A DNA stretch of 64,000 nt from Brevibacterium sp. CCUG 69071 (GTDB taxonomy: Bacteria > Actinomycetota > Actinomycetes > Actinomycetales > Brevibacteriaceae): contig NZ_PGFV01000002.1 in the NCBI RefSeq assembly GCF_021023135.1, forward strand, positions 310,001 through 374,000, written 5' to 3'. Every line of letters begins with the position of its first letter. The stretch's first letter is position 1. Both the position numbers and the translations under genes were made by a program. This document shows, one piece after another, positions 25,965-35,900 of this stretch. Under the pieces are notes generated by a model. That model had not been told where the DNA came from. It ran no database searches and worked only from the letters and a program-made list of their open reading frames with translations.

Positions 25965-27863
25965 TCAGCTGCTGGTCGAGTAGACCGTCTGCGAGCCACC
26001 TGCGCTGCCGCGGGAGCGATTGCGCCTGCGGGTCTCTGGGCTGGTGCCACGAGATTCCGCGGTCCGACGGTTGCCGGCGCCGCCGCGAGTGCCCTCGGAC
26101 CGGCGACCGCCCTGAGAACCGCCCTGGCCGCGACCATCCCGAGAACTGCCGGCGCTGCGATGACGTGACTGACCGGAGCGACCATTGGACTGGCCTCGAC
26201 CGTTTTCGGTCCGAGCGCCGCCGGTGCTGCGGCCGGCTCCGCCGCCCTGTCCACGCTGACCGCCGTGGTCACGCTGACCGCCGTTACCGCCTTCGGAACT
26301 GCGACCGCCGGCAGCATTCTCGCCGCCGCGACCGCCGCTGCCGCCTCGGCGACGCCTCGGTGAGCGCTTCCGACCTTGGCCTTCGGACTGCCGCTGCTCC
26401 GGGGTCTCCTTGGGGGCGGGCTCGACGAAGGGGGCGATCTCGCCCACCAGTGCGGCGACCTCCGGCGACTCCGCAGTGACCTTCTGCGGCTTGACCTTGA
26501 TGGCGGCCTTGCGCAGCAGCGCCAGGGTGTCCTTGCGCTGATCGGCCTGCATGATTGTCACGACATCGCCGGCGCTGCCGGCGCGTGCCGTGCGGCCCGA
26601 GCGGTGCAGGTAGGCCTTGTGCTCGGTCGGCGGATCGACGTGGGCGACGAGTTCGACCGAATCGACGTGCACTCCGCGGGCGGCGACGTCGGTGGCGACG
26701 AGTACGCGCACGTCACCGTTGCTGAAGGCTGCGAGGTTGCGGTCGCGGGCGCCCTGCGAGAGGTTGCCCTGCAGGTCGACGGCCGGGATGCCCTGTGCGG
26801 TGAGCTGGCGGGCGAAGCGCTTCGCGCGGTGCTTGGTGCGGGTGAAGAGGATGCGGCGACCGGTGCCCGATGCCAGACGGTGAACGAGTTCGTTCTTGTC
26901 GTCATCGGCAACCTCGAAGAGGTGGTGCGTCATCGCCGAGACATGCGAGTTGGGATCGTCGACGGAGTGGAGCACTTCGTTGTGGAGGAATTTGCGCACC
27001 AACTTATCTACGCCGTTGTCCAGGGTCGCGGAGAAGAACATCCGCTGACCGTCGGTCGGGGTCTTCGACAGGATGCGGGTGACACCGGGAAGGAAGCCCA
27101 GATCGGCCATGTGATCTGCCTCGTCGAGAACGGTGACCTCGATCTGGTCGAGGGAGAGAACGCCCTGCTGGAGTAGATCTTCAAGGCGCCCGGGGCAGGC
27201 GACGACGATGTCGACACCGGCGTTGAGAGCTGCCTCCTGGCGCTTCTGGTTGACGCCGCCGAAGATCGTGGTCGTCCGCATGCCGCAGGCCTGCGCCAGC
27301 GGATCGAGGACGTTCGTGATCTGGGTGGCGAGCTCACGGGTGGGGGCGAGGACGAGGCCGCGCGGTACGCGGTTGCGTCGAGCCCCCGAGGTCTGGGATT
27401 CGGCCAGGCGCGCGACCATCGGAATGGAGAAGGCAAGGGTCTTGCCGGAACCGGTCTTCCCCCGGCCGAGCACGTCGCGACCGGCGAGCGTGTCCGGAAG
27501 GGTGTCCTGCTGTATGGGGAAGGCGCTGGTCTTGCCCTCCGCGCGGAGATTTTCGACTAGCGCGACCGGCACCCCGAGGTCCGCGAAGCTGGTCTGGGCG
27601 GTAGAGCGTGTACTGGTGTTCTGAGAGGTCACTGGTGTGAGGCCCTTCGACGTGCCGGAGGGCGCACCGATGTCACTGAAGTGTGACGGGGCCGCTGCCG
27701 GGCGTGGTTCGATCAGGTCGATCGGCCTGATCGTTCGCCGAGAGAAAACGGCTTCGGAATCATGCACCGGCAATTCGACCGGCTGCAGAGACGAGGCGTC
27801 CTGACGACGCAGGGAATCCGAAAACGGATTCGCAAGTGATACCAGCATACCTCTGCGGCGCAT
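25965..27863 (-). CDS. DEAD-box ATP-dependent RNA helicase with Arg/Gly-rich tail
   Basis: All core motifs are present in order: a Q-motif (SFADLGVPVALVENL), motif I GRGKTGSGKT, Ia PTRELA, Ib CPGRL, II LDEADHM (the DEAD box), III SAT, V ATDVAARGVHVD and VI HRSGRTARAG. The C-terminal ~130 residues are rich in Arg, Gly and Ser, the kind of tail that binds RNA and helps cold-shock and ribosome-assembly helicases. I use ATG 27863 (632 aa). A GTG at 27938 would add 25 residues but leave only 33 bp to the divergent gene; ATG 27848 is another option. It probably acts in RNA unwinding and decay. Confidence 0.9.
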   Translation of the reverse strand: MRRRGMLVSLANPFSDSLRRQDASSLQPVELPVHDSEAVFSRRTIRPIDLIEPRPAAAPSHFSDIGAPSGTSKGLTPVTSQNTSTRSTAQTSFADLGVPVALVENLRAEGKTSAFPIQQDTLPDTLAGRDVLGRGKTGSGKTLAFSIPMVARLAESQTSGARRNRVPRGLVLAPTRELATQITNVLDPLAQACGMRTTTIFGGVNQKRQEAALNAGVDIVVACPGRLEDLLQQGVLSLDQIEVTVLDEADHMADLGFLPGVTRILSKTPTDGQRMFFSATLDNGVDKLVRKFLHNEVLHSVDDPNSHVSAMTHHLFEVADDDKNELVHRLASGTGRRILFTRTKHRAKRFARQLTAQGIPAVDLQGNLSQGARDRNLAAFSNGDVRVLVATDVAARGVHVDSVELVAHVDPPTEHKAYLHRSGRTARAGSAGDVVTIMQADQRKDTLALLRKAAIKVKPQKVTAESPEVAALVGEIAPFVEPAPKETPEQRQSEGQGRKRSPRRRRGGSGGRGGENAAGGRSSEGGNGGQRDHGGQRGQGGGAGRSTGGARTENGRGQSNGRSGQSRHRSAGSSRDGRGQGGSQGGRRSEGTRGGAGNRRTAESRGTSPETRRRNRSRGSAGGSQTVYSTSS

Positions 27864-27971
27864 CGTTTCCCGCATCGGGGTCTCGGGATGACGGTCGGGG
27901 ACTGCGGGAGCGCCCGGAGGTTTCGTCAATCTCCCCACCCATCACGGGCCGCGCGGCGCTAATGTGGGGGA

Positions 27972-29057
27972 ATGACAGACGGTGTGCCGAACGCGACGGA
28001 CAAGCGCGACGATCCCATCCCCGAGGGGCTCAAGCTCGGTGCCCGCTTCACCGGATACCTGCTCGTGATCATCGCGGGCATCACGGTCGCGATCTTCATC
28101 GCGCTCCAAGTCGCGGAGATCGTCATTCCATTCCTCGCCGGTCTCGTCCTCTCAGCGCTCCTCGTGCCTCTCTCCTCGTTCCTCCAGCGGCACCGGTGGC
28201 CGAAATGGCTGGCCGTTGTCAGCGTGTGGGTTGTCGTGCTCGGACTCCTCGCCGGCCTCATTGTCCTCATCACCGTCCAGGTGAGGAACGAGATCCCCTC
28301 GATCCGGGAGCAGGTCGGCACCTCGCTCGACGCGGCGAAGCAGTTCTTGGAAACCCAGCCCTTCGGGCTTACCGAGTCGAAACTCAACGATGTCGTCGCC
28401 ACCTCGGGGACGTGGCTTCAGGACCATGCCGCGGGTCTCGGATCGGGAGCCGCCGAGGTGGGAACGACTGCCGCGCATGTTGTCGAAGGCATCATCATCA
28501 TTCTCTTCGTCACCCTCTTCGCGCTCATCGACGGCCGTGGCATCTGGACGTGGGTGGTCCGCATCTGGCCGAAGCGGGCGCATGCGCGGATCGCCGCGGC
28601 CGGGGAGGCTGGGTGGAAGACCCTGTCGAACTTCATCCGTATCCAGCTCGTCGTCGCCGCCACCGACGCCCTAGGCATCGGGCTCGGAGCGCTCATCCTC
28701 GGTGTGCCACTGGCCGTGCCGATCGCTACGGTCGTCTTCCTCGGCGCATTCGTGCCCTTCATCGGCGCGATCATCGGCGGGGCCGTGGCGGTGGGACTGG
28801 CGCTGCTGTTCAACGGCTGGGTGCACGGGCTCATCATGCTCGGCATCGTCATTGTTGTCCAGCAGCTCGAAAGTCACGTCCTGCACCCCTGGCTGACCGG
28901 TCCCACGGTCAAGGTCCATCCCCTCGCGGTCGTCCTCGGCGTGACCGCGGGAGCCGCCGTCGCCGGTGTCGCCGGCGCATTCTTCTCTGTGCCGGTCATC
29001 GCCTCCCTCAACTCGATGATCCGGGCGGCGAAGCACTACACGGTCGGGTCACAGTGA
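27972..29057 (+). CDS. AI-2E family (PerM-like) membrane transporter
   Basis: The 361-residue protein has eight or so membrane helices arranged as in the AI-2E/PerM family: two N-terminal helices, a third after the RHRWPKW loop, a long soluble segment (about 115-170) and a C-terminal block with LGAFVPFIGAIIGG and a late QQLESHVLHPWL motif. Members have been linked to export of autoinducer-2 or to sodium/proton exchange; the substrate here is unknown. It is divergent from the helicase gene. A hairpin follows its stop. Confidence 0.85.
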   Translation: MTDGVPNATDKRDDPIPEGLKLGARFTGYLLVIIAGITVAIFIALQVAEIVIPFLAGLVLSALLVPLSSFLQRHRWPKWLAVVSVWVVVLGLLAGLIVLITVQVRNEIPSIREQVGTSLDAAKQFLETQPFGLTESKLNDVVATSGTWLQDHAAGLGSGAAEVGTTAAHVVEGIIIILFVTLFALIDGRGIWTWVVRIWPKRAHARIAAAGEAGWKTLSNFIRIQLVVAATDALGIGLGALILGVPLAVPIATVVFLGAFVPFIGAIIGGAVAVGLALLFNGWVHGLIMLGIVIVVQQLESHVLHPWLTGPTVKVHPLAVVLGVTAGAAVAGVAGAFFSVPVIASLNSMIRAAKHYTVGSQ

Positions 29058-29062
29058 GTTTC

Positions 29063-29090
29063 CCCGGCTCCAACGCTCGCTGAAGCCGGG
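29063..29090. terminator. Weak hairpin between convergent genes
   Basis: A 7-bp CCCGGCT/AGCCGGG stem (29063-29069 / 29084-29090) with a 14-nt loop follows the AI-2E gene stop by 5 nt. There is no T-tract. It may help terminate transcription before the convergent esterase gene. Confidence 0.4.
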
Positions 29091-29132
29091 CCGACTCACC
29101 CCAGCCGGGACGGTTCGCTCCAGCTCGGCGGC

Positions 29133-30188
29133 TCAACTGAGCCGGGACGCAGCGAAGGCGGCACTGCGGCCGAGGACGTCGCCGGCCTCGTCGAGGATCC
29201 GCCCGAAATGGAGAAACGAGTGGAGGACGCCCGGATAATCGACGTACTCGACTGGGACTCCGGCCCGCTGCAAGAGCACGTGCAGCGCCTGACTGTCGTC
29301 GTGGAGCGGATCGAGACCCGCCGCGGCGAGGAACACCGGAGGCAGTCCCGCAAGCTCGGCACGGAGGTGGTCGACATACGGCGTCGTCTCATCCCCGGGG
29401 TTGAGGAAGTAGTCATCGACGATCGAACCGAGGTCATCGGCGCCCATTCCGTCCCATGCGCCGCCATAGAGTCGCCGACTCCCGGAGTCGATGAGCCCGT
29501 GACCGCCGTAGAAGAGCAGCAGAGCACGCAACGCCTCGAATGTGAGCGGGGAGGCATCGACGGAGGCCGGATCGTCGCGCAGCAGCAGTGCGGCGCCAAG
29601 TGTGAGCATCGCGCCGGCCGAATCCCCGCCGACGGCCAACCGAGTGCCGTCGATGCCGAAGCGTTCGCCGATTCGAGCGAAGAGATCGATGACCCCGGCC
29701 GTCTGGTGGAGGGCGTGAGGGAATTTGACCTCGGGGGAGAGGGAGTAGTCGACGCCGATCACCGCGGCCCCGCTGGCGGCGGCGATGACCCGCATGATCC
29801 GGTCGTGCGTGTCGAGGTCACCGACAGTGAACCCGCCGCCGTGGAGGAAGACGATGCCGGGCAGCATCTCTGCCTCGCTCGGTCGGTGGATGCGGATGGG
29901 CACGTGACCGGCGGCAGTGTCGACCACCTCGTCGACGGTGAGCACCATCGTCGGCCCACCTTCGTTCCAATAGGAGCGCTCCGCACGGTATTCCGCGCGC
30001 ATCGCGGCGAACCGAGCTGCGCCGGCGTCGTCGATCTGAGCCGCTGCGTCCTCACCGGCCTGAGCGCACTCGGCGGCGCGGGCAGCCTGGACGGCGAGGA
30101 CGGCCCGCATCTGTTGGCCCATCGCCGCGAGAATGCCGGGTGGAATCCCTGTCAGCGCGTTCTCGGCCGGTGTGTTTGGAGTGCTCAT
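29133..30188 (-). CDS. Alpha/beta hydrolase, hormone-sensitive lipase (HSL) type esterase
   Basis: The 351-residue protein has the HSL hallmarks: the oxyanion motif HGGG (in FLHGGGFTVGD), the nucleophile elbow GDSAG, an Asp in the GLDPLHDDS segment and a His in LHSFLHF near the C-terminus. These act on short-chain esters in the cytoplasm. No signal peptide is seen. The start is ATG 30188 with GGAGG 7-8 nt upstream; the frame extends to 30275 but without a ribosome site. The physiological ester is unknown. Confidence 0.85.
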   Translation of the reverse strand: MSTPNTPAENALTGIPPGILAAMGQQMRAVLAVQAARAAECAQAGEDAAAQIDDAGAARFAAMRAEYRAERSYWNEGGPTMVLTVDEVVDTAAGHVPIRIHRPSEAEMLPGIVFLHGGGFTVGDLDTHDRIMRVIAAASGAAVIGVDYSLSPEVKFPHALHQTAGVIDLFARIGERFGIDGTRLAVGGDSAGAMLTLGAALLLRDDPASVDASPLTFEALRALLLFYGGHGLIDSGSRRLYGGAWDGMGADDLGSIVDDYFLNPGDETTPYVDHLRAELAGLPPVFLAAAGLDPLHDDSQALHVLLQRAGVPVEYVDYPGVLHSFLHFGRILDEAGDVLGRSAAFAASRLS

Positions 30189-30319
30189 TCTTTCCTCCGC
30201 GGATCGGGGTGGCGTGGTCATTGCCTCGTCCTCACTCTTCCACACGCACTGTCCGCCTCTGCGCCCGACCCACACGAGGAGAAGGGCGCTGAGCCCGGAC
30301 GTCGGCCTAAGATGGACCG

Positions 30320-31009
30320 ATGAGCGAACAGATGCGCAGACACGAGTCCGACCACGACGTGCCCTGGTCGCTGCCGATCGTGGTGCGCCGTTCGAAGACG
30401 AGTGTCACTCGTCACGTCGATGTGCTCGAGGCGACTGCACGTGGTGTGGTCGCCTTCCTCGATGATCCGCGCAGTCAGCCCGGAGGAGAGTGGTACGACG
30501 CCGTCGCCTATTGGCGCGACGCAGCCATCCGCAAGGTCGTGCGTCGAGGCGACGGCCAGAAGCTCGAGGATGCGCGAGCGCTGGGCTGTGTGACGATCAC
30601 GCACGGCGGCACCGAGGAGTACGCGCCGGCCGAAGCCTCCGTGTTCCCGCCCGGTCCCGTCGAGCCCCTGCCCAGAGAGCTGAAGAAGCTTCAGGTGGGC
30701 GGGACCGAGTTCCCCGATGAGGGGCTCTCCTCGGTCTCCGTCGCCGAGGCGGTCGTGCTCATCGAGATGTCGCCCCTGGTGACACTGACGACGGGGAAGG
30801 CCGCGGCGCAGGCTGGGCATGCCGCGCAGCTGGCCTATGAGCAGATGCCCGCCGAGGTGCGCGATCGCTGGCGCGAATCGGGATTCGCGCTGCGCGTGGT
30901 CACCGCGACGAAGAAATCATGGGCGGCAGGTGGACAGCCCGTGAACGTGATGGATGCGGGTTTCACCGAGGTCGAGGGCATCACGGAGACCGCCCGCGCC
31001 TCGTGGTGA
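30320..31009 (+). CDS. Pth2-type peptidyl-tRNA hydrolase-like protein
   Basis: The 229-residue protein has a C-terminal Pth2-like domain from about residue 143, with the family segment TTGKAAAQAGHAAQLAYE (near 155-172; Gly-Lys, Gln and His are typical of Pth2). Pth2 enzymes recycle peptidyl-tRNA. About 140 N-terminal residues of unknown role precede it, rich in charged residues and with no recognised fold. The gene is divergent from the HSL esterase. Family assignment of the C-terminal half is fairly safe; actual hydrolase activity is not proven by sequence. Confidence 0.75.
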   Translation: MSEQMRRHESDHDVPWSLPIVVRRSKTSVTRHVDVLEATARGVVAFLDDPRSQPGGEWYDAVAYWRDAAIRKVVRRGDGQKLEDARALGCVTITHGGTEEYAPAEASVFPPGPVEPLPRELKKLQVGGTEFPDEGLSSVSVAEAVVLIEMSPLVTLTTGKAAAQAGHAAQLAYEQMPAEVRDRWRESGFALRVVTATKKSWAAGGQPVNVMDAGFTEVEGITETARASW

Positions 31010-31053
31010 ATGGTTAGCGGTTCGCGGAGACGTACCGAGATGCCGGGTGGACT

Positions 31054-31236
31054 CTAGGGCTGCTCCTCGAGTTCCTTCTCCTCGTCTTCGGTCAGCGGGC
31101 GGGTCTTTGTGCCGTTGCCGAACTCGTCGAGGATGATCCTCTGCTTGGTCACCTCGCCCGTCTCCTCATCCTTGACCTCGATGATGTCGCCCGGGTGGGT
31201 TGAGGGCTGATAGAAATCTTCGTTGACTCCAGTCAT
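31054..31236 (-). CDS. Small acidic hypothetical protein
   Basis: A 60-residue protein rich in Glu and Asp (TEDEEKELEEQP C-terminus), with no Cys, no signal peptide and no membrane segment. An excellent AGGAGGTGAG ribosome site lies just ahead of ATG 31236, which is the main evidence for the gene. I do not recognise the family. It lies between convergent Pth2-like and divergent dGTPase-like genes and appears to be a single-gene unit. Confidence 0.65.
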   Translation of the reverse strand: MTGVNEDFYQPSTHPGDIIEVKDEETGEVTKQRIILDEFGNGTKTRPLTEDEEKELEEQP

Positions 31237-31319
31237 GGGACTCACCTCCTGTGATGTCTTCGACGGTACGCCACTGTGCTGTGAGTCTCAAGGGTGGCGC
31301 GGGTCGGTAGGCTGAAGGG

Positions 31320-32849
31320 ATGGAGCGACTGAGATTTCATACGACCGGGGGCCGCATCCGCAATGTCGCCGAGGTGGACCCACCCGGAGAGGACGAGTTC
31401 CGCGTCGATATCGAACGGATCCGCTTCTCTCCATTCTTCTCCCGACTCGCCGCGGTCACTCAGGTCATTCCGCAGGCCGGCTCCGGGACGGTCATCCACA
31501 ACCGGCTGACCCACTCGCTCAAGGTCTCCGCAGTCGCGCGATCGATCGCCATCACCCTGAACAATGCCGACGAACGGACACGGGCTCTGCTCACCGAGCT
31601 CGGCGGCTGCGATCCCGTCGTGGTTCAAGCTGCCGCCGCAGCCCACGATCTCGGGCACCCTCCCTTCGGCCACCTCGGCGAGAAGGAGCTCGATCGGGTC
31701 GCACGCACCTCGCTCAACCTCAGCGACGGTTTCGAGGGCAATGCGCAGACCTTCCGGATCCTCACGGCTCTGGACAGCTGCGATGCCACCGCGCGGGGGC
31801 TCAATCTCACGCGTGCGGTGCGGGCTGCGGTGCTCAAGTACCCGTGGGCACGCAGCGATTGGACGGAGCAGCGGCGTCTCGAGGCTGCGCAGATGCCGCG
31901 CGGGATCGGTGACGAGGTCGCGGAAGGCGCGATGAAGTTCTCCGCCTATTCGACCGAGGTGGCCGAGATGCACGAGGCGCTGTCGTCGTTCCCGGCGATC
32001 GGGGCGAATCAGCAGACGCTTGAGTGCGCGGTGATGGATGTCGCCGATGACATCGCCTATGCCGTGCACGATCTCGACGATTTCTACCGGTCGAATGTCC
32101 TCCAGTACACGAGTGTGTCCGCGGAGATGGGGCGGTGGCTGAGCGATACCCGACGGCTGGGCGCGCTGCACGATGCGGAGTTGGATCGGCAGAGGCCCGG
32201 TCACGCGCTTGAGACGATGTGGCGTCACATTCAGGAGAAGGATCCGTGGATCGCCGATGAGGATGCGTTCCGGGAATCCGTGGAGCGGGTGAACCGGGAT
32301 CTCGTGGAGGGTCTGCTGGCCGTTCCCTATGACGGGGGAGTGGAGGCCGACCGTGCGGTCACCGCGTTCACCAGGCGCTGGATCGACCGGCTCAAGGCCT
32401 CGATCGTCGTCGATGCTTCGCCCCATGTGCGCAGTGGTCACGTGCGTCTGCGCGCCGATACCTGGCATGACGTGGTTGTGCTCAAATTCGTCCATTCGCG
32501 CTTCGTCCTCGAACGTTCAGATCTGGCTGTCTACCAGCGCGGGCAGACACGGATCATCGCTTCACTCGCGGAAGGCTTTCATGATTGGCTGTGCGATCCG
32601 GAGGAGGCGACGAGGATTCCCCGTCGACTGCTCGACTCCGTGGAGGCGGCGACTCAGGAATATCAGGAGCTCTACGACCAGGACCTGGAGAGCCTCGGCG
32701 ACCAGGGGCCCGGGGATATCGTCAGGCTCGGACGGGCACGTGCCGTCGTCGACTATGTCTCCTCCTTCACCGACGCTCAGGCGATGTCGGTCAATGCGCT
32801 GATCACCGGTGCCTCCGACGAACCATGGGAGGCCGGACGGGGGCTTTGA
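31320..32849 (+). CDS. Deoxyguanosinetriphosphate triphosphohydrolase-like HD protein
   Basis: The 509-residue protein has the dGTPase HD-domain layout: HNRLTHSLKV (first metal His), AAHDLGHPPFGHLGE (HD pair) and a later metal Asp in AVMDVADDIAYAVHDLDDF. Family members cleave dNTPs to deoxynucleosides and triphosphate and so adjust dNTP pools. The ATG lies 84 bp from the divergent small-protein gene. The C-terminal third is helical and less conserved. The substrate nucleotide is not fixed by the sequence. Confidence 0.88.
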   Translation: MERLRFHTTGGRIRNVAEVDPPGEDEFRVDIERIRFSPFFSRLAAVTQVIPQAGSGTVIHNRLTHSLKVSAVARSIAITLNNADERTRALLTELGGCDPVVVQAAAAAHDLGHPPFGHLGEKELDRVARTSLNLSDGFEGNAQTFRILTALDSCDATARGLNLTRAVRAAVLKYPWARSDWTEQRRLEAAQMPRGIGDEVAEGAMKFSAYSTEVAEMHEALSSFPAIGANQQTLECAVMDVADDIAYAVHDLDDFYRSNVLQYTSVSAEMGRWLSDTRRLGALHDAELDRQRPGHALETMWRHIQEKDPWIADEDAFRESVERVNRDLVEGLLAVPYDGGVEADRAVTAFTRRWIDRLKASIVVDASPHVRSGHVRLRADTWHDVVVLKFVHSRFVLERSDLAVYQRGQTRIIASLAEGFHDWLCDPEEATRIPRRLLDSVEAATQEYQELYDQDLESLGDQGPGDIVRLGRARAVVDYVSSFTDAQAMSVNALITGASDEPWEAGRGL

Positions 32850-32879
32850 GGGTGTGGGTTCGGTGGCGGTGGAACCCAG

Positions 32880-32946
32880 AACGGCGGGGCCGGAGCTTTC
32901 GCCCCGACCCCGCCGTTCAGGCGTTCAGCTCAGCAGGCTGAGCTGA
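32880..32946. terminator. Two consecutive hairpins between convergent dGTPase and LPXTG genes
   Basis: The first hairpin pairs AACGGCGGGG (32880-32889) with CCCCGCCGTT (32908-32917). The second pairs 32925-32934 with 32937-32946 (10 bp, very small loop) and begins 8 nt beyond the stop of the minus-strand wall-protein gene. They probably terminate both convergent transcripts. Confidence 0.7.
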
Positions 32947-32953
32947 GTTGGCC

Positions 32954-35900
32954 TCAGTGCTTGCCTGCGCGGTAGCGTCGAGTCGCCCACACCGCGGCCG
33001 CACCTCCGACGATGAGCAAGGCGGCGAAACCGGCCATGGCCGGGACACCGTCAGCACCCGTCCGTGGCAGGTCTCCGCCATTGCTGCTGCCCGAGGCATT
33101 CGTGCTCGACCCGGCCGAAGCGTCCGAACCGGCTGAGGCGTTGGCCGAGCTTCCGGCGTTGGCCGTCGAACCGCTGTCCGAAGAGGAACCGGCATTGGCC
33201 GAAGCTGCCTGGTCCGAGTCCGCGGAGGCCTGGTCCGCGTCGTCGGACGAGGAGGCGTTGGCCTCGTCACCGTCGGCCGAGGCATTCGCCTGCCCGCCTT
33301 CAACGGCCGCATCTGCTTCAGCACCGTCGGCAGCTGCCGTGGCGGACGCTTCCGAAGAGGAATCAGCCGTCGACGCTGCCGATGCCGCGGCACCTGCATC
33401 GGCATTGGCTGCTGCCGATGCCTGGGCGTTGGCGGCATCCGTATTGTCGGCGTTAGCGGCGGCGTTGGCTGCCTGCTGTGCCGAGGCGTTGGTCTCATCC
33501 GTGGCGTCTGCCGAGGTCTCCGAGGAGGCTTCTTCATTCGCGGCGGATTCGGCTGCTGCTTCGGCGTTCTCATCCGCTGCTGCCGATGCCGTGTTGTTGG
33601 CATCTTCGTCAGCGGCTGCCTGAGCGGCTGCCTGCGCGGCGGGATTGCCATCGTCGTCAGCATCGGCCGTGGCCGAGGCTGACGCAGAGGCTGCCGCGTT
33701 GGCATTCTCATTGGCGGCGGAGTCGTCTGTGCCATCAGCGTCGGCGGCTGCGGCTGCTGACGCTTCCGAAGAGGAGTCAGCGTTCGCTGCTGCCGAGGTT
33801 GCGGCCGCCGGATCAGCATCTGCTGCGGCTGACGTGTCAGCATTGGCAGAATCCTGATCGTTGTTGTCGGCAGTTGCCGTCGCTGCGGCCTGTGCCGAGG
33901 CGTTGGTCTCATCCGTGGCGTCCGTCGAAGCCTCAGAGGAGGCCTCTTCATTCGCGGCGGATTCGGCTGCTGCTTCAGCATTCTCATCCGCTGCTGCCGA
34001 TGCCGTGGTGTTGGCATCTTCATCGGCTGCTGCCTGAGCGGCTGCCTGTGCAACGGCGTTGTCGTTATTGTCAGCGTTGGCCGAGGCTGATGCGGAGGCC
34101 GAGGCGTTCGCATCAGCGGTCGTCTCGTTGCTGGCGTCTGCGACCGTGGAATCGTCGGCATCAGCAGCGGCCGAGGCCGAGGCTTCGCTGGACGAGTCCG
34201 CGGTTGCTGCCGAACTTGCGGCGGCGGCCGGATCGGCATCGGCCGCTGCTGTGGCGTCAGCGTTCGTCGAGTTCGTGTTGTCGGCGTTGGCGGCGGCGTT
34301 GGCTGCCTGCTGTGCCGAGGCGTTGGTCTCATCCGTGGCGTCTGCCGAGGTCTCCGAGGAGGCTTCTTCATTCGCGGCGGATTCGGCTGCTGCTTCGGCG
34401 TTCTCATCCGCTGCTGCCGATGCCGTGTTGTTGGCATCTTCGTCAGCGGCTGCCTGAGCGGCTGCCTGCGCGGCGGGATTGCCGTCATCGTCAGCATTCG
34501 CCGATGCCGATGCCGAAGCCGCAGCGTTGACGTTGGCATCCGCGTCGTCGGCGGCTGCAGCGTCTGGATCAGCTGCCGCGTCTGGATCGGCTGCTGCATC
34601 TGCATCTGCAGCGGCGTTCTCCGAGGCGGTGGCCGAGGAATCAGCGTTCGAGGCTACGGATGCGGCTGCTGCCGGGTTGGCATCGGCCGCGGAGGAGGCT
34701 TCAGCGTTGGTGTCATCCGTGTTGTCCGCATTCGCGGCTGCCTGCGATGCTGCCGTCGACGAAGCGTTCTCGTCGGTAGTCGCATCGGTTGACGCCTCCG
34801 AGGAAGCATCCTCGGTGGCAGCAGCCTCGGCTGCTGCTTCGGCATTCTCGTCCGCGGCGGCAGACGCGGTGCTGGTGGCATCGTCGTTTGCGGCGGCTTC
34901 GGACGCGGCCTGTGCGGCAGGGTTGTTGTCGCCATCGGCATCGGCCGAGGCGGCAGCCGCGGCAGCTGCGTTGGCGTTGGCATCCTCATCGCCGGGCTCT
35001 TCCTCCGCGGTCGCGCGGACCGAAGAAGAGGCGAGGTTGATGTCGACAGCGTTCGCTTCGGGCAGCAGTTCCAGGCTCACTGCATTGACGGTGAAGCCGG
35101 AACCGTTGTTGCCGTCGACCAGGCTCTCATCCAATGCTGACTGGGTGCTGGCCCGTCCTTCGACAGGAGTCGGGTTCGGCGACTGCTCGTTGATCGTGAG
35201 GTCGACAACCTGGTTGAGCGCATTGAACACCGGATCGAGAGACTCGAGCACCGGATCGATGATGCCGGTCACCGAACCGGAGAGTTCATCGACGGTCGCC
35301 GTGAGGATCCCACCGACAATGGGCTTGGTGATGTCGAGTACCGCGGAGATGACCGGCTGAGTAATGGCGTTGAGGACCGCGCCGACAGGGACACCGAGGA
35401 GTGAGAGGTCGGTTGTGATTGTCGGGTCGGAGTCATCCGTTCCGGCGAGCTGTCCGAGCGTTGCGTCGACGGTGACAGAGCCGTTCACGGCAGGAATTCC
35501 GAGAGCCGAGATTCTTGCTGGAAGGTCGATGACTAGATGCACTTCGTTGAGGGCGTCGGTGAGCGTCTCCGTCACTTTGCCGGTGAGTTCGCCCAAGGCG
35601 TCGGAAACGGCCGTGGTGATCTTCGAGATCGTCGCAGAGGTCAGTACCTCGGTGTTTGGATCGAGGCCATTGAGGTCTTCACCGTTGCCGCCCTCGACGA
35701 TTTTCGCGAGGTCGATCTTGATGTCGCCTTCGGCGAGGTCGATGGAGACGATTCCGGACTTGTCTTCGAGCTGCTCGTTGACGATGTTCTCGACGACGCT
35801 GTTCAGTGCGTCGCGGACTTCGACCGACACGGTCGTATTCGGACCGCCGATCTCCACCGAGGCGGCTAGCACGTCGATGTCGACCCCGATCTTCGCGAGC

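Noticed and set aside
33230..34924. Repeat array considered as CRISPR or minisatellite
   Set aside because: Periods exceed 400 bp, the repeats are in frame with a signal-peptide/LPXTG protein and there are no spacers or cas genes.
32917..35360. Long plus-strand and minus-strand open frames of Arg/Pro- or Ser/Ala-rich sequence over the wall-protein gene
   Set aside because: They are out-of-frame or antisense readings of the repetitive stalk.
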